64,000 bases of DNA from CAVVAH01 sp963746175 (GTDB lineage Bacteria; Actinomycetota; Actinomycetes; JACCUZ01), in contig CAVVAH010000001.1 in assembly GCA_963746175.1 (NCBI GenBank), forward strand, positions 496,001 to 560,000, given 5' to 3'. Shown in pieces: positions 37,514 through 45,678 of the stretch. The notes beneath the pieces were generated by a model that saw nothing but the letters and a program-made list of their open reading frames with translations, was not told the origin of the DNA and did not search any database. Every line of letters begins with the position of its first letter. Within the stretch, counting starts at the first letter, position 1. The translations under genes were made by a program, and so were the position numbers.

Positions 37514-38422
37514 TCACTGGGCGGAACCGTTGTCGCCGTCGGCGGCCGGGCGAGCGTAACGAGGCGACGGAGCGGCCCGCAAGGACGTGATGTCGACCTT
37601 GTCGCGCTGGAGGACGACACCCTGTGCGTCCTTCTGGCGCAGGACGTCGAGGACGCCGCCAGGGATGTCGAGGGCGGCGGCCAGGGTGCGCGGGTCGCCG
37701 ATGACGAGGAAGCGGTACGGCGAGGTGAGCAGGGTCCCGTCGACGACGACGCCGGCCTGGTCGGAGTCGTCGGGGTCGACGTCGCCCGGGTCGACGAACG
37801 ACGTGCTGGCCACGACGCGCACGGCCGAGCCGTCGATGGTCGACAGCTCGACCGCCTCCGCGCCGGCATCGCGCAGCTCCTGCAGCGCGTCGAGCAGGAC
37901 GTCGGAGCCGACCTCGCCGTTCGGGTCGCTGATGGTGATCTCGACGCCCGGGCCGGTCGCCGGGAGCGTGCCGGCGAGGACGCCGAGCACCCGGGCCCGG
38001 TCCTGCGCCTCCTGCAGCGCTGCCCGGGAGCCGCCGCTGCCGGCCGTGACCCGCGCCCTGGTGTCCTCGAGGTCGCGGGCCTCCTGCCGCAGCCGGGCGG
38101 CCCGCTGGCTCACGTCGTCGAGGATGCGGACCAGGTCGGTCTGCCGCAGTCCCTCGAGACCGGTCTCCTGGGTGGACCGGACCTGGACCACGACGGCGAA
38201 GCCGAGCACCGCGCACAGGACGGCGGGCAGCAGGTGGCCGCGCTTGACCCGGGGACGGAACGCCGACGCCAGCCGGGTCCACGCGTTCCACGGCGTCGAG
38301 GTGTCCTCGACGACCGGTTCCGGCGGAGCCGGCTCCGCGCCGGGGTGCTCGGCCCGCGGCCGGGACGGCTCGTCGGGCGCCGGGTGCTCGCGGCGCTCGT
38401 GGTGGCCGTGGTGGTCGGACAT
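37514..38422 (-). CDS. DUF881 family membrane protein (Rv1825-like)
   Basis: A 302-residue protein with a Pro/His-rich cytoplasmic N-terminus (1-60), one membrane helix (LLPAVLCAVLGFAVVVQVRS, about 63-82), a coiled-coil stretch (TDLVRILDDVSQRAARLRQEARDLEDT) and the exported DUF881 domain. That domain has blocks GPGVEITISDPNGEVGSDVLLDALQELRDAGAEAVEL and GVVVDGTLLTSPYRFLVIGDP. Proteins of this type are linked to the divisome and envelope in actinobacteria. It lies with Sbp and a second DUF881 gene in the Rv1823-1825 order. Confidence 0.88.
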   Translation of the reverse strand: MSDHHGHHERREHPAPDEPSRPRAEHPGAEPAPPEPVVEDTSTPWNAWTRLASAFRPRVKRGHLLPAVLCAVLGFAVVVQVRSTQETGLEGLRQTDLVRILDDVSQRAARLRQEARDLEDTRARVTAGSGGSRAALQEAQDRARVLGVLAGTLPATGPGVEITISDPNGEVGSDVLLDALQELRDAGAEAVELSTIDGSAVRVVASTSFVDPGDVDPDDSDQAGVVVDGTLLTSPYRFLVIGDPRTLAAALDIPGGVLDVLRQKDAQGVVLQRDKVDITSLRAAPSPRYARPAADGDNGSAQ

Positions 38423-38432
38423 CGTCGACCCG

Positions 38433-38765
38433 TCAGGCCTTGAACAGCTGGCGCCGGATGGCGGCGGCGTTGGCGAAGATGCGGATGCCGAGCACGACGA
38501 CGACGCCGGTGGAGAGCTGGGTGCCGACGCCGAGCTGGTCGCCCAGGTAGACGATCAGCGCCGCCACGGTGACGTTGGAGACGAACGACACCACGAAGAC
38601 CTTGTCGTCGAAGATGCCGTCGAGCAGTGCCCGCACGCCGCCGAACACCGCATCGAGCGCGGCGACCACGGCGATGGGGAGGTAGGGCTGCAGCCACGTC
38701 GGCACCGTCGGCTCGAGGAACAGGCCGGCGACGATGCCCAGCACCAGGCCGATGGCCGCGATCAC
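38433..38765 (-). CDS. sbp: Small basic protein Sbp (DUF1290)
   Basis: A 110-residue membrane protein with three hydrophobic segments (MIAAIGLVLGIVAGLFL, YLPIAVVAALDAVFGGVRALL, VVSFVSNVTVAALIVYLGDQLG) and a C-terminal ANAAAIRRQLFKA. It matches the conserved Sbp family found beside division genes in Gram-positive bacteria. Its start overlaps the stop of the upstream DUF881 gene by 4 bases (ATGA-type), and the next DUF881 gene begins 10 bases after its stop. The role is not settled. Confidence 0.92.
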   Translation of the reverse strand: MIAAIGLVLGIVAGLFLEPTVPTWLQPYLPIAVVAALDAVFGGVRALLDGIFDDKVFVVSFVSNVTVAALIVYLGDQLGVGTQLSTGVVVVLGIRIFANAAAIRRQLFKA

Positions 38766-39733
38766 TGCTCACCACTCCTCGACGACGAGCCGTCCCCGCT
38801 CGTGCTCGTGTCCGTCCGGCCGGAGCCCGGCTCGGCCGGCGGGGCGGCGTACCGCAGCGCCACGCCCACCGAGGCGGGCAGCTCGAGGCGGTCGTCGTCG
38901 CGCACCGTGGACGTGATGCCGTAGCCCTCCAGCACCTGCAGGTAGCTGCCGCCGAAGCCGCCGACGAACCTCGGTCGCAGCTGCCCGGGGTCACCGACCG
39001 CCTCCACGACGTACGGCGGGGTGAGCGGGCGGAAGTCGACCAGCACGGCGTCGCCGGCGGCCCGGATGGCGCTGAGCGCCGTGAGGCGCTGGCCGTTGAC
39101 GGCGACCGCCTCGGCCCCGGCGGCCCAGACCTCGTTGACGAGGGTCTGGAGGTCGCGGTCGGTGACCCGGCCGTCGTCCCCCTCGTCGGTGCGGGGGTCG
39201 ACGTCGGCACCGTCGCCGGCGTCCCCGGTGTCGGCGGCGTCGTCGATCCGGACCACCATGCCGGGCCCGCTCACCGCACCGGCCCCCGTCGCCGCCTCGA
39301 GGTCGCCGAGGCGTCGCGCCAGCGCCGTGCCCTCCGCGGTGACGGTGAGCTCGCGACGCTGGGCCCGCTGCACGGTCGCGCGCTGCCGGTCCAGCCGGCG
39401 CTGGGCGCCCTCGTTGTCGTCAGCGCGCTGCTGGACCTCGGCGACCAGCGCGTCGCGCGCCTCGGCCGCCGAACCGGCCCGTTCCCGGGCCTGGGCGAAC
39501 GCCGTCGCCAGCAGCAGCCCCACGGCGAGCAGGCCGGCCGCCAGCAGCCAGATCGACCCGCGACCGGGTGGCTGATCGGACCCGCGTCGAGCTGCCGCCC
39601 GGGCGTAGCCCTCGTCCAGCGAGCCCTCGACCAGGTCGCGCAGCAGCAGCATCGAGTCGGCCCGGTGGGGCTGCTCGTCGGTGCGGGGCAGGGCGGGCGT
39701 CGGCATCGGGCCCATCGTCGCAGAACGGCGCAC
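38762..39733 (-). CDS. DUF881 family membrane protein (Rv1823-like)
   Basis: A 323-residue protein: cytoplasmic N-terminus, one membrane helix (SIWLLAAGLLAVGLLLATAFAQA, about 60-82), a coiled coil, and the exported DUF881 domain (GPGMVVRIDDA, TDRDLQTLVNEVWAAGAEAVAVNGQRLTALSAIR, PYVVEAVGDPGQLRPRFVGGFGGSYLQVLEGYGI). The tail is Ser/Gly-rich. It brackets Sbp with the Rv1825-like gene, which suggests one envelope complex. GTG 39733 is used; ATG 39715 is possible. Confidence 0.88.
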   Translation of the reverse strand: MRRSATMGPMPTPALPRTDEQPHRADSMLLLRDLVEGSLDEGYARAAARRGSDQPPGRGSIWLLAAGLLAVGLLLATAFAQARERAGSAAEARDALVAEVQQRADDNEGAQRRLDRQRATVQRAQRRELTVTAEGTALARRLGDLEAATGAGAVSGPGMVVRIDDAADTGDAGDGADVDPRTDEGDDGRVTDRDLQTLVNEVWAAGAEAVAVNGQRLTALSAIRAAGDAVLVDFRPLTPPYVVEAVGDPGQLRPRFVGGFGGSYLQVLEGYGITSTVRDDDRLELPASVGVALRYAAPPAEPGSGRTDTSTSGDGSSSRSGEQ

Positions 39734-39739
39734 CGGGCC

Positions 39740-42232
39740 TCACCCGGTGCGGGCCACGACCTCCGACCAGTGCTCCAGCAGAGCGGCCGACGCGATGTCG
39801 TCGGCAGCCTCGGCCCACACGTGCGTGACCGGCTCGGCCGGGTCGGGCAGCACCAGCGCCCAGGCGCCGTCGTCCTCGAGGACGCGCACGCCGTCGGTGG
39901 TGTCCAGCGGCTTGCTGCCGGCGGCCTCGACGACGGCGCGCATGACCATGCCCTTGGCCGCCCACGGTGTGGGGACCGCGCGCCGGCTCACGTGGCTGCG
40001 CGGGATCCGGGAGTCGATCTCGGACACCTCGAGCTGGGTCCGCGCGACCAGCCCGGCCAGCTGAACGAACGCGGCGATGCCGTCGTACGTCGTGGAGAAC
40101 TGCGGGACGACGAACCCGCCGCGTCCGTCGCCGCCGAAGACGACGCCGAGCTGGGACACCGCCTCCGTGACGGCGGCCGCGCTGGTGGCGACCCAGCGGA
40201 TGTCGACGCCGTGGAAGGCGGCGACCTGCTCGGCGACGCGGGTGGTGGTGACGGGGAGCGCCACGGTGCCGCCCACCGACTCGGCGGCCACCAGGTCGAG
40301 GACGACCAGCAGGGCCCGCTCGTCGTCGATCGGGGCGCCCTTCTCGTCCACCAGCGAGATGCGTTCGCCCACCGGGTCGAAGTGCACGCCGAACGCCGCC
40401 TTGCTGGACGCGACCAGCCGGCCGAGACGACGCAGGGCCTCCGCGCGCTCGGCCGGCGTCTCGGTCGGTGACGCCTCGTCCAGCCCGTTGTTGACGGTGA
40501 GGACCTCCAGGCCGAGCCGGCCCAGCAGGGTGGGCAGCACCAGGGAGGCGGTGCCGCCGCCGGTGTCGACCACGACCTTGAGGCCGCTCTCCCCCAGGCC
40601 CTTGGTGTCGACCCGGCGCAGCAGCTCGAGCGCGTACGCCTCCATGACACGCGGCGGGAAGGACAGGTCGCCGATCTCGCCCGGGAAGGCCCGGCGGAAC
40701 TCCGCGCGCGAGAAGGTCCGCTCGAGCCGGCGCTGCCCGGCGGCCGACAGGTCGGCCCCGTGCCGGTCCAGGAAGATCATGTCGACCGACTCCGGCTGCC
40801 CGGGCGACGTCCGGATGACGATGCCGCCCTCGCTCCCCCGCGAGGTCGCGAGCCGCGCGACCGGCACCGGCACCACCTCGAGGTCGACGACGTCCATCGC
40901 GCTCGACGTCAGCGCTCCGGTGATGGAGCGCTTGAGAGCCCGGGCGGCTCGGGACACGTCGCGGGACGTGGTGACCGTGGCGCCCTTCTTCAGGGTGCTG
41001 GCCCATGCGGCGGCCAGCCGGACCGCGAGCTCCGGGGTGATCTCGACGTTGACGATGCCGCTGACGCCGCGAGGCCCGAACAGGCTGCGCTGGCCGCGCG
41101 ACTCGAAGACCATGTCCGAGCTCACGACGGCGCCGGCCTCGACGTTCTTGTACGGGTAGACCCGCACACCGGCGGCGACGATCGCCTCCTCGCCGATGAC
41201 GCACTCGTCGCCGACGACGACACCTTCCTCCAGCCGGGCGCCGCGCATGACGTCGGTGTTCTTGCCGATGACGCAGGCCCGGAGGTTGGTCTGCGGTCCG
41301 ATGAAGACGTTGTCGTGGACGACAGCCCGGTGCAGGAAGGCGCCGCTCTTCACGATGACGTTGCTGCCGATGACCGTGAACTCGCGCAATTCCGCGCCGG
41401 CCTCGACCTTGGCGTAGTCCCCGACGTACAGCGGTCCCTTGAGGATCGCATCCGGGTGCACGTCGGCCCCCTCGGCGACCCACACGCCACTGCTCATCTC
41501 GAACGCGTCCAGGTCGACGTCGACCTGACCGGTGAGCACGTCGGCCTGCGCCCGGACGTACGACTCCTGGGTCCCGACGTCCTCCCAGTAGCCCTCGGCG
41601 ACGTAGCCGTAGACCGGCAGGCCGGCTTCGAGCAGCTTGGGGAACACGTCGCCGGACCAGTCGACGGACTCGCCCTCGGCGACGTGGTCGAGCACCTCCG
41701 GCTCCATCACGTAGATGCCGGTGTTGACGGTGTCGGAGAAGACCTGCCCCCAGGTCGGCTTCTCGAGGAACCGCTGCACCCGGTGGTCGTCGTCCACGAT
41801 GGTGATACCGAACTCGAGGGGGTCCGGCACCCGGGTCAGGCAGACCGTGACGAGAGCGCCCTTGTCCTGGTGGAACTTCACCAGGTCGGTCAGGTCGAAG
41901 TCGGTGAGGGCGTCGCCGGAGATGACGAGGAACGTGTCGTCGCGCAGCAGGTCCTCGGCGTTCTTCACGCTGCCCGCGGTGCCGAGAGGCGTCTCCTCGG
42001 TGGCGTAGTGCAGCGTCATGCCGAGCTCTTCGCCGTCGCCGAAGTAGTTGCGGACCAGGCTGGCGAGGAACTGCACCGTGACCACGGTCTCGGAGAAGCC
42101 GTGCCGGGCCAGCAGCCGCAGCACGTGCTCCATGATCGGCTTGTTGACGATCGGGAGCAGCGGCTTCGGCATGCTCACCGTCATCGGGCGCAGCCGGGTG
42201 CCCTCGCCCCCGGCCATCACGACGGCCTTCAC
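39740..42232 (-). CDS. Bifunctional mannose-1-phosphate guanylyltransferase / degenerate phosphomannomutase-like protein
   Basis: An 830-residue protein in three parts. Residues 1-230 are a nucleotidyltransferase (MKAVVMAGGEGTRLRPMTVSMPKPLLPI, VISGDALTDFDL, FLEKPTWG). Residues about 250-370 are a left-handed beta-helix (VIGSNVIVKSGAFLHRAVVHDNVFIG). Residues about 380-830 are a phosphohexomutase-like region that lacks the usual TASHNP serine loop and has FDPVGERISLVDEKG in place of the metal-binding DGD. GTP:mannose-1-phosphate transfer for GDP-mannose is the expected activity; the mutase part is probably structural or regulatory. GTG 42232 has AGGAGG 8 bases upstream, better than GTG 42241. 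Confidence 0.88.
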   Translation of the reverse strand: MKAVVMAGGEGTRLRPMTVSMPKPLLPIVNKPIMEHVLRLLARHGFSETVVTVQFLASLVRNYFGDGEELGMTLHYATEETPLGTAGSVKNAEDLLRDDTFLVISGDALTDFDLTDLVKFHQDKGALVTVCLTRVPDPLEFGITIVDDDHRVQRFLEKPTWGQVFSDTVNTGIYVMEPEVLDHVAEGESVDWSGDVFPKLLEAGLPVYGYVAEGYWEDVGTQESYVRAQADVLTGQVDVDLDAFEMSSGVWVAEGADVHPDAILKGPLYVGDYAKVEAGAELREFTVIGSNVIVKSGAFLHRAVVHDNVFIGPQTNLRACVIGKNTDVMRGARLEEGVVVGDECVIGEEAIVAAGVRVYPYKNVEAGAVVSSDMVFESRGQRSLFGPRGVSGIVNVEITPELAVRLAAAWASTLKKGATVTTSRDVSRAARALKRSITGALTSSAMDVVDLEVVPVPVARLATSRGSEGGIVIRTSPGQPESVDMIFLDRHGADLSAAGQRRLERTFSRAEFRRAFPGEIGDLSFPPRVMEAYALELLRRVDTKGLGESGLKVVVDTGGGTASLVLPTLLGRLGLEVLTVNNGLDEASPTETPAERAEALRRLGRLVASSKAAFGVHFDPVGERISLVDEKGAPIDDERALLVVLDLVAAESVGGTVALPVTTTRVAEQVAAFHGVDIRWVATSAAAVTEAVSQLGVVFGGDGRGGFVVPQFSTTYDGIAAFVQLAGLVARTQLEVSEIDSRIPRSHVSRRAVPTPWAAKGMVMRAVVEAAGSKPLDTTDGVRVLEDDGAWALVLPDPAEPVTHVWAEAADDIASAALLEHWSEVVARTG

Positions 42233-42263
42233 CCCGCACACCTCCTGCCGGGGCCACAGCCGG

Positions 42264-42854
42264 TCACGCCGGTGCCCCTTCCGGCTCGTCGCGCAGCAGA
42301 CTGCGCACCTGGACCAGGTAGAGGAGCCCTGCCCACCAGTACAGCGCCGTACCCCAGATCGCGAAAGCCCACCCGAACGCGTGCGCCACGTCGCCGACCG
42401 TGTTCGTCCACTCGCCGAGCAGGATGAGCGGGAAGCCGGACAGCAGGTTGAACGTCGCGGCCTTCCCCAGGTAGTGCACGGGCAGCGGGCCGTAGCCGTG
42501 CCTCTTGAGCAGGGGCAGCGTGGTCGCCAGCAGCAGGTCGCGCCCGACCAGCAGCAGCGTCAGCCACCACGGCACGACGTCGCGGATCGTCAAGCCGATC
42601 AGCGTGGCGAGGATGTACAGCCGGTCGGCGGCCGGGTCGAGCAGCGTGCCGAGGCGGCTGGTCTGGCCCCAGGCCCGCGCGATCTTGCCGTCCAGGTAGT
42701 CGGTGACACCGCTGACCATGAGGACGAGCACCGCAGCCCCGTCGTGCTCGGCGAGCACCAGCCAGAAGAAGAACGGGACCCCCACGAGGCGCAGGACGCT
42801 GAGCGCGTTGGGCAGCGTGACGACCCGATCGCTCGGTGTCACCGCTGCCGGCAC
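42264..42854 (-). CDS. CDP-alcohol phosphatidyltransferase (PgsA-like)
   Basis: A 196-residue membrane enzyme with five or six helices. The family motif is DYLDGKIARAWGQTSRLGTLLDPAADR (DGxxAR-x8-GxxxDxxxD), directly after the second helix. It makes phosphatidylglycerol phosphate or a related lipid from CDP-diacylglycerol. Its place near Sbp/DUF881 corresponds to Rv1822 (pgsA2) in M. tuberculosis. Starts with GTG 42854. The upstream gap 42855-43079 contains copy 3 of the palindromic element. Confidence 0.92.
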   Translation of the reverse strand: MPAAVTPSDRVVTLPNALSVLRLVGVPFFFWLVLAEHDGAAVLVLMVSGVTDYLDGKIARAWGQTSRLGTLLDPAADRLYILATLIGLTIRDVVPWWLTLLLVGRDLLLATTLPLLKRHGYGPLPVHYLGKAATFNLLSGFPLILLGEWTNTVGDVAHAFGWAFAIWGTALYWWAGLLYLVQVRSLLRDEPEGAPA

Positions 42855-42976
42855 GCGGGTTCCCCTCTCGTCGTGGCTCGAGGTCCCGGGCCACGACGGT
42901 CGAGCCTAGTCGCGCGAGATGACGTGGTGCCGTCCGCCAGGTGACGACCAGACGCCCCGCCGGTCCACGGGGGGAA

Positions 42977-43048
42977 GATCGTTTGCGACCTCAGTCACCG
43001 ACACGCCGGGCGAAGCCTCGGCGAGTCGGTGAACCTGGTCGCAAACGA
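42977..43048. repeat. Palindromic element, GTTTGCGACC family, copy 3
   Basis: The left end reads GATCGTTTGCGACCTCAGTC and the right end GTGAACCTGGTCGCAAACGAG, with CGACACGCCG and CGGCGAGTCGGTG inside. It shares both outer arms and the CGACACGCCG block with copy 2 at 34769-34842. It fills most of the gap between the DinB and pgsA-like genes. Confidence 0.82.
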
Positions 43049-43079
43049 GCGCCCGGGGGTGACGGAGGGCGGTCCGGGT

Positions 43080-43592
43080 TCAGGACTCGCCGGTGCGGCC
43101 GTCGAGCAGCTCGCGGACCACGTCGAGGTGGCCGACGTGCCGGGCGTACTCCTGGACCAGGTGCAGCAGGCAGCGCTCCAGGCTGGCCGGCGGGTCGCCG
43201 TCCCACCGCTCCCCCGGCGCCCCGACGTCGGTCAGCGCGTGCCGGCCGGCGACCGCCGCGGTGGTCCGACCCTGCTCGCGCAGGGCGGCCAGCAGGTCGG
43301 CCGTCGGCTCGTCGGCTCCGACGACCCAGCGGTCGTCACGGGTGTCGCCCCAGGGGTCGCCGACGTCGGCGCCCTCGAAGCCCCACACCAGCCAGCGCCG
43401 CTCGACGAAGGTCAGGTGCTTGACCAGCTCGAGCGGTGACCAGCCGGAGGGCAGCACGCTGGTCCGCAACTGCTCCTCGGTGAGGCCGTCGACCTTCGAC
43501 AGCAGCACGGCGCGGTAGTAGTCGAGGTAGCGCACCAGCACCTCGGTGCGGTCCGCCGCGGGCTGGGTCGGTTCCGGGAACGGGATGCTCAC
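43080..43592 (-). CDS. DinB/DUF664 family protein
   Basis: A 170-residue four-helix protein of the DinB/DUF664 superfamily: TEVLVRYLDYYRAVLLSKVDGLTEEQLRTSVLPSGWSPLELVKHLTFVERRWLVWGFEG, and C-terminal LERCLLHLVQEYARHVGHLDVVRELLDGRTGES. The His of VKHLTFVE and of RHVGHLD are placed as the metal ligands of the fold. Some relatives are mycothiol-dependent transferases. The substrate is unknown. Confidence 0.92.
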   Translation of the reverse strand: MSIPFPEPTQPAADRTEVLVRYLDYYRAVLLSKVDGLTEEQLRTSVLPSGWSPLELVKHLTFVERRWLVWGFEGADVGDPWGDTRDDRWVVGADEPTADLLAALREQGRTTAAVAGRHALTDVGAPGERWDGDPPASLERCLLHLVQEYARHVGHLDVVRELLDGRTGES

Positions 43593-43604
43593 CTGCCGTT
43601 CCTA

Positions 43605-43669
43605 CCGCCGAGTGGTGGGTTGCGCACGCCGGAGCCGACATTTCCGGTGCGGAACCCACCACTCGGCGG
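43605..43669. repeat. 17-bp-arm palindrome between MoeA and DinB genes
   Basis: CCGCCGAGTGGTGGGTT (43605-43621) and AACCCACCACTCGGCGG (43653-43669) are perfect inverted repeats. A partly pairing inner segment (CGCACGCCGGA, TCCGGTGCG) lies between them. It stands 8 bases from the moeA stop (43678) and 12 bases upstream of the DinB start, so it can act as a terminator-like hairpin for one and lies in the leader of the other. Confidence 0.82.
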
Positions 43670-43677
43670 AGGTCTGA

Positions 43678-45639
43678 CTAACGGATGCGGGTACCCGTCT
43701 CGGCGGTGGAGTAGCCGCCGAGCGCCTCGACGGAGGCGCGGAAGGTCGGGTCGTCGATCAGCGCGAGCAGCGGGTCGAGCACGCCGGACGCCAGCACCTC
43801 CGGGGTGGTCACGAGGTCGTACGGCTCCTCGGCCACGGGCACGAAGTCGAGCCCGAACGCCGTGGCCGCCGCCCGGATGCCCAGGCCGGTGTCCACGCGG
43901 CCGGCGGTGACCGCGGCCGCGACGGCGAGGTGGGTGCTCTCCTCGCGGCCGTAGCCCTCGACGTCGACGGGGTCGACGCCCAGCCGGGCGAGCTCGTGGT
44001 CGAGCAGCACCCGGGTGCCGGCACCGCGCTGGCGGTTGACGTAGCGCACGCCGGTCCGCGCGAGGTCGGCGACACCGGCGAGCCCGAGCGGGTTGCCGGG
44101 GGCGACGAGCAGTCCCTGCTGCCGGTGCACCAGCCGGACGACCGCTCCCGCGCCGTCCCCGAGCACCCGGTCGACGTACGGCAGCGTGTAGCCGCCGGTG
44201 GCGGGGTCGAGCAGGTGCGAGCCGGCGAGATGGCAGAGACCGTCACGGACGGCGGCCAGGCCGCCGAGCGAGCCGACGTTGGACGACACCAGGGTGAGCC
44301 CCGGGTCGCGCTCGCGCAGCGCCGACGCGGCCAGGTCGAGGACCAGGTCGTGCGAGCCGATCGCGACGATGCTGCGGGAGACCTCGTCGATCCCGCGGAG
44401 CAGCTCGACCTCGACCTGCTCGCCCGCGTGGTGTCCCTCGAGCCCGGCCGGCACCACCAGCAGCCCGTCGGCGCGGACCAGCGAGGTCAGGACCCCGGCG
44501 CCCCGCGGCAGCGGCGTGGCCACCACCTGGCCGCTCACGAGCCCCAGCCGGACCCGCACCCAGTCGTCGGAGCCGGCCTGCGAGGCGAGCTTGCGCGCGA
44601 GTCGTGCGGTGGTGGTCGGACGGCGGGTGGCGGCCGTGCCTTCCAGCCCGGCCAGCAACGGCGCGGCGAAGATGTCGAAGGTGAGGGCGGCCGACACCGG
44701 AAAGCCCGGCGCCCCCAGCACCGGCGTCGCGTCGACCACCCCGAGGACCACCGGGTGGCCGGGGCGCACTGCCACGCCGTGGACGGCGAGGACGCCCTCG
44801 TCGGCGACCACCCGCGCGGTCCAGTCGTCGCGGCCGGCGCTCGACCCGGCCAGGACGATCACGAGGTCGCTCGACGCCGCTGCGTCGTGCACGGCGTCGG
44901 CGATCAGTCCGGGCTGGTCCGGCACGATGTCGGTGACGACGACGTCGGCGCCGAGCAGCCGGGCCTGTGACGCGAGCATCAGTGAGTTCGTGTCCGGGAT
45001 CTCGCCCGGGCCGAGCGGCTCCCCCACCGGCCTGATCTCGTCACCGGTCGGGACGACGGTGACCCGCGGCGCCCGCCGTACGACGAGGTCGGGGACGCCG
45101 GCAGAAGCCGCAGCCGCGAGGTCGTACGGCCGGAGCCGGTGCCCGGCGGGCAGCAGCAGCTCCGTGGCGGCGACGTCCTCGCCGACGTGCCGCACGTGCG
45201 TCCACGGGGCGACGGCCGCCCGCAGCTCGGCGCCGGCCGCGGTGCGGTGCACGTGCTCGCGCATGACGACCGCATCACGCCCGTCGGGCACCGGGTCGCC
45301 GGTGTCGACCACGTCGAACTGCGACGCGTCGAGGACGAGCGGGGTGCTCTCGCTGGCGCCGTACGTGTCGGCCGCCCGCACCGCGATGCCGTCCATCGCG
45401 GCGGCGTCGTAGTCCGGCGAGGACCGGCGGGCCCACACCGGCTCGGCGGTGACCCGGCCCAGGGCTTCCGCGACCGGGACGGCGACCGCGTCGACGCGGT
45501 CCGGGCAGCCCGCGGTGCTGCGGGCGCGCGCCCAGGCTGCCGTCGCCTCGGCGGCCGGTACGTCGTGGACGAACGGGCTGCGCGGGTCCGCGCTGCTCCT
45601 CTCCGGGGTCCCCGGGAGATCGCGAGCCATGTCAGCCAC
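43678..45639 (-). CDS. moeA: MoeA-type molybdopterin biosynthesis protein fused to a substrate-binding domain
   Basis: A 653-residue fusion. Residues 1-420 are MoeA, the molybdopterin molybdotransferase (SSPDYDAAAMDGIAVRAADT, DAVVMREHVH, VVPTGDEIRPVG, DTNSLMLASQARLLGADVV, VLAGSSAGRDD, VLGAPGFPVSAALTFDIF). Residues about 430-653 resemble a PBP/LysR-effector-type binding domain (SIVAIGSHDLVLDLAASAL, SSNVGSLGGLAAVRDGLCHLAGSHLLDPATGGY, VNRQRGAGTRVLLDHEL, GRVDTGLGIRAAATAFGLDFVP). That domain probably senses molybdate, tungstate or the cofactor. It is the last gene of the Moco/formate run. Start GTG 45639 or ATG 45630. Confidence 0.92.
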   Translation of the reverse strand: MADMARDLPGTPERSSADPRSPFVHDVPAAEATAAWARARSTAGCPDRVDAVAVPVAEALGRVTAEPVWARRSSPDYDAAAMDGIAVRAADTYGASESTPLVLDASQFDVVDTGDPVPDGRDAVVMREHVHRTAAGAELRAAVAPWTHVRHVGEDVAATELLLPAGHRLRPYDLAAAASAGVPDLVVRRAPRVTVVPTGDEIRPVGEPLGPGEIPDTNSLMLASQARLLGADVVVTDIVPDQPGLIADAVHDAAASSDLVIVLAGSSAGRDDWTARVVADEGVLAVHGVAVRPGHPVVLGVVDATPVLGAPGFPVSAALTFDIFAAPLLAGLEGTAATRRPTTTARLARKLASQAGSDDWVRVRLGLVSGQVVATPLPRGAGVLTSLVRADGLLVVPAGLEGHHAGEQVEVELLRGIDEVSRSIVAIGSHDLVLDLAASALRERDPGLTLVSSNVGSLGGLAAVRDGLCHLAGSHLLDPATGGYTLPYVDRVLGDGAGAVVRLVHRQQGLLVAPGNPLGLAGVADLARTGVRYVNRQRGAGTRVLLDHELARLGVDPVDVEGYGREESTHLAVAAAVTAGRVDTGLGIRAAATAFGLDFVPVAEEPYDLVTTPEVLASGVLDPLLALIDDPTFRASVEALGGYSTAETGTRIR

Positions 45640-45678
45640 CCGACCAGACCGGGTCGGCGAGCGATCTGCTGGGGATCC

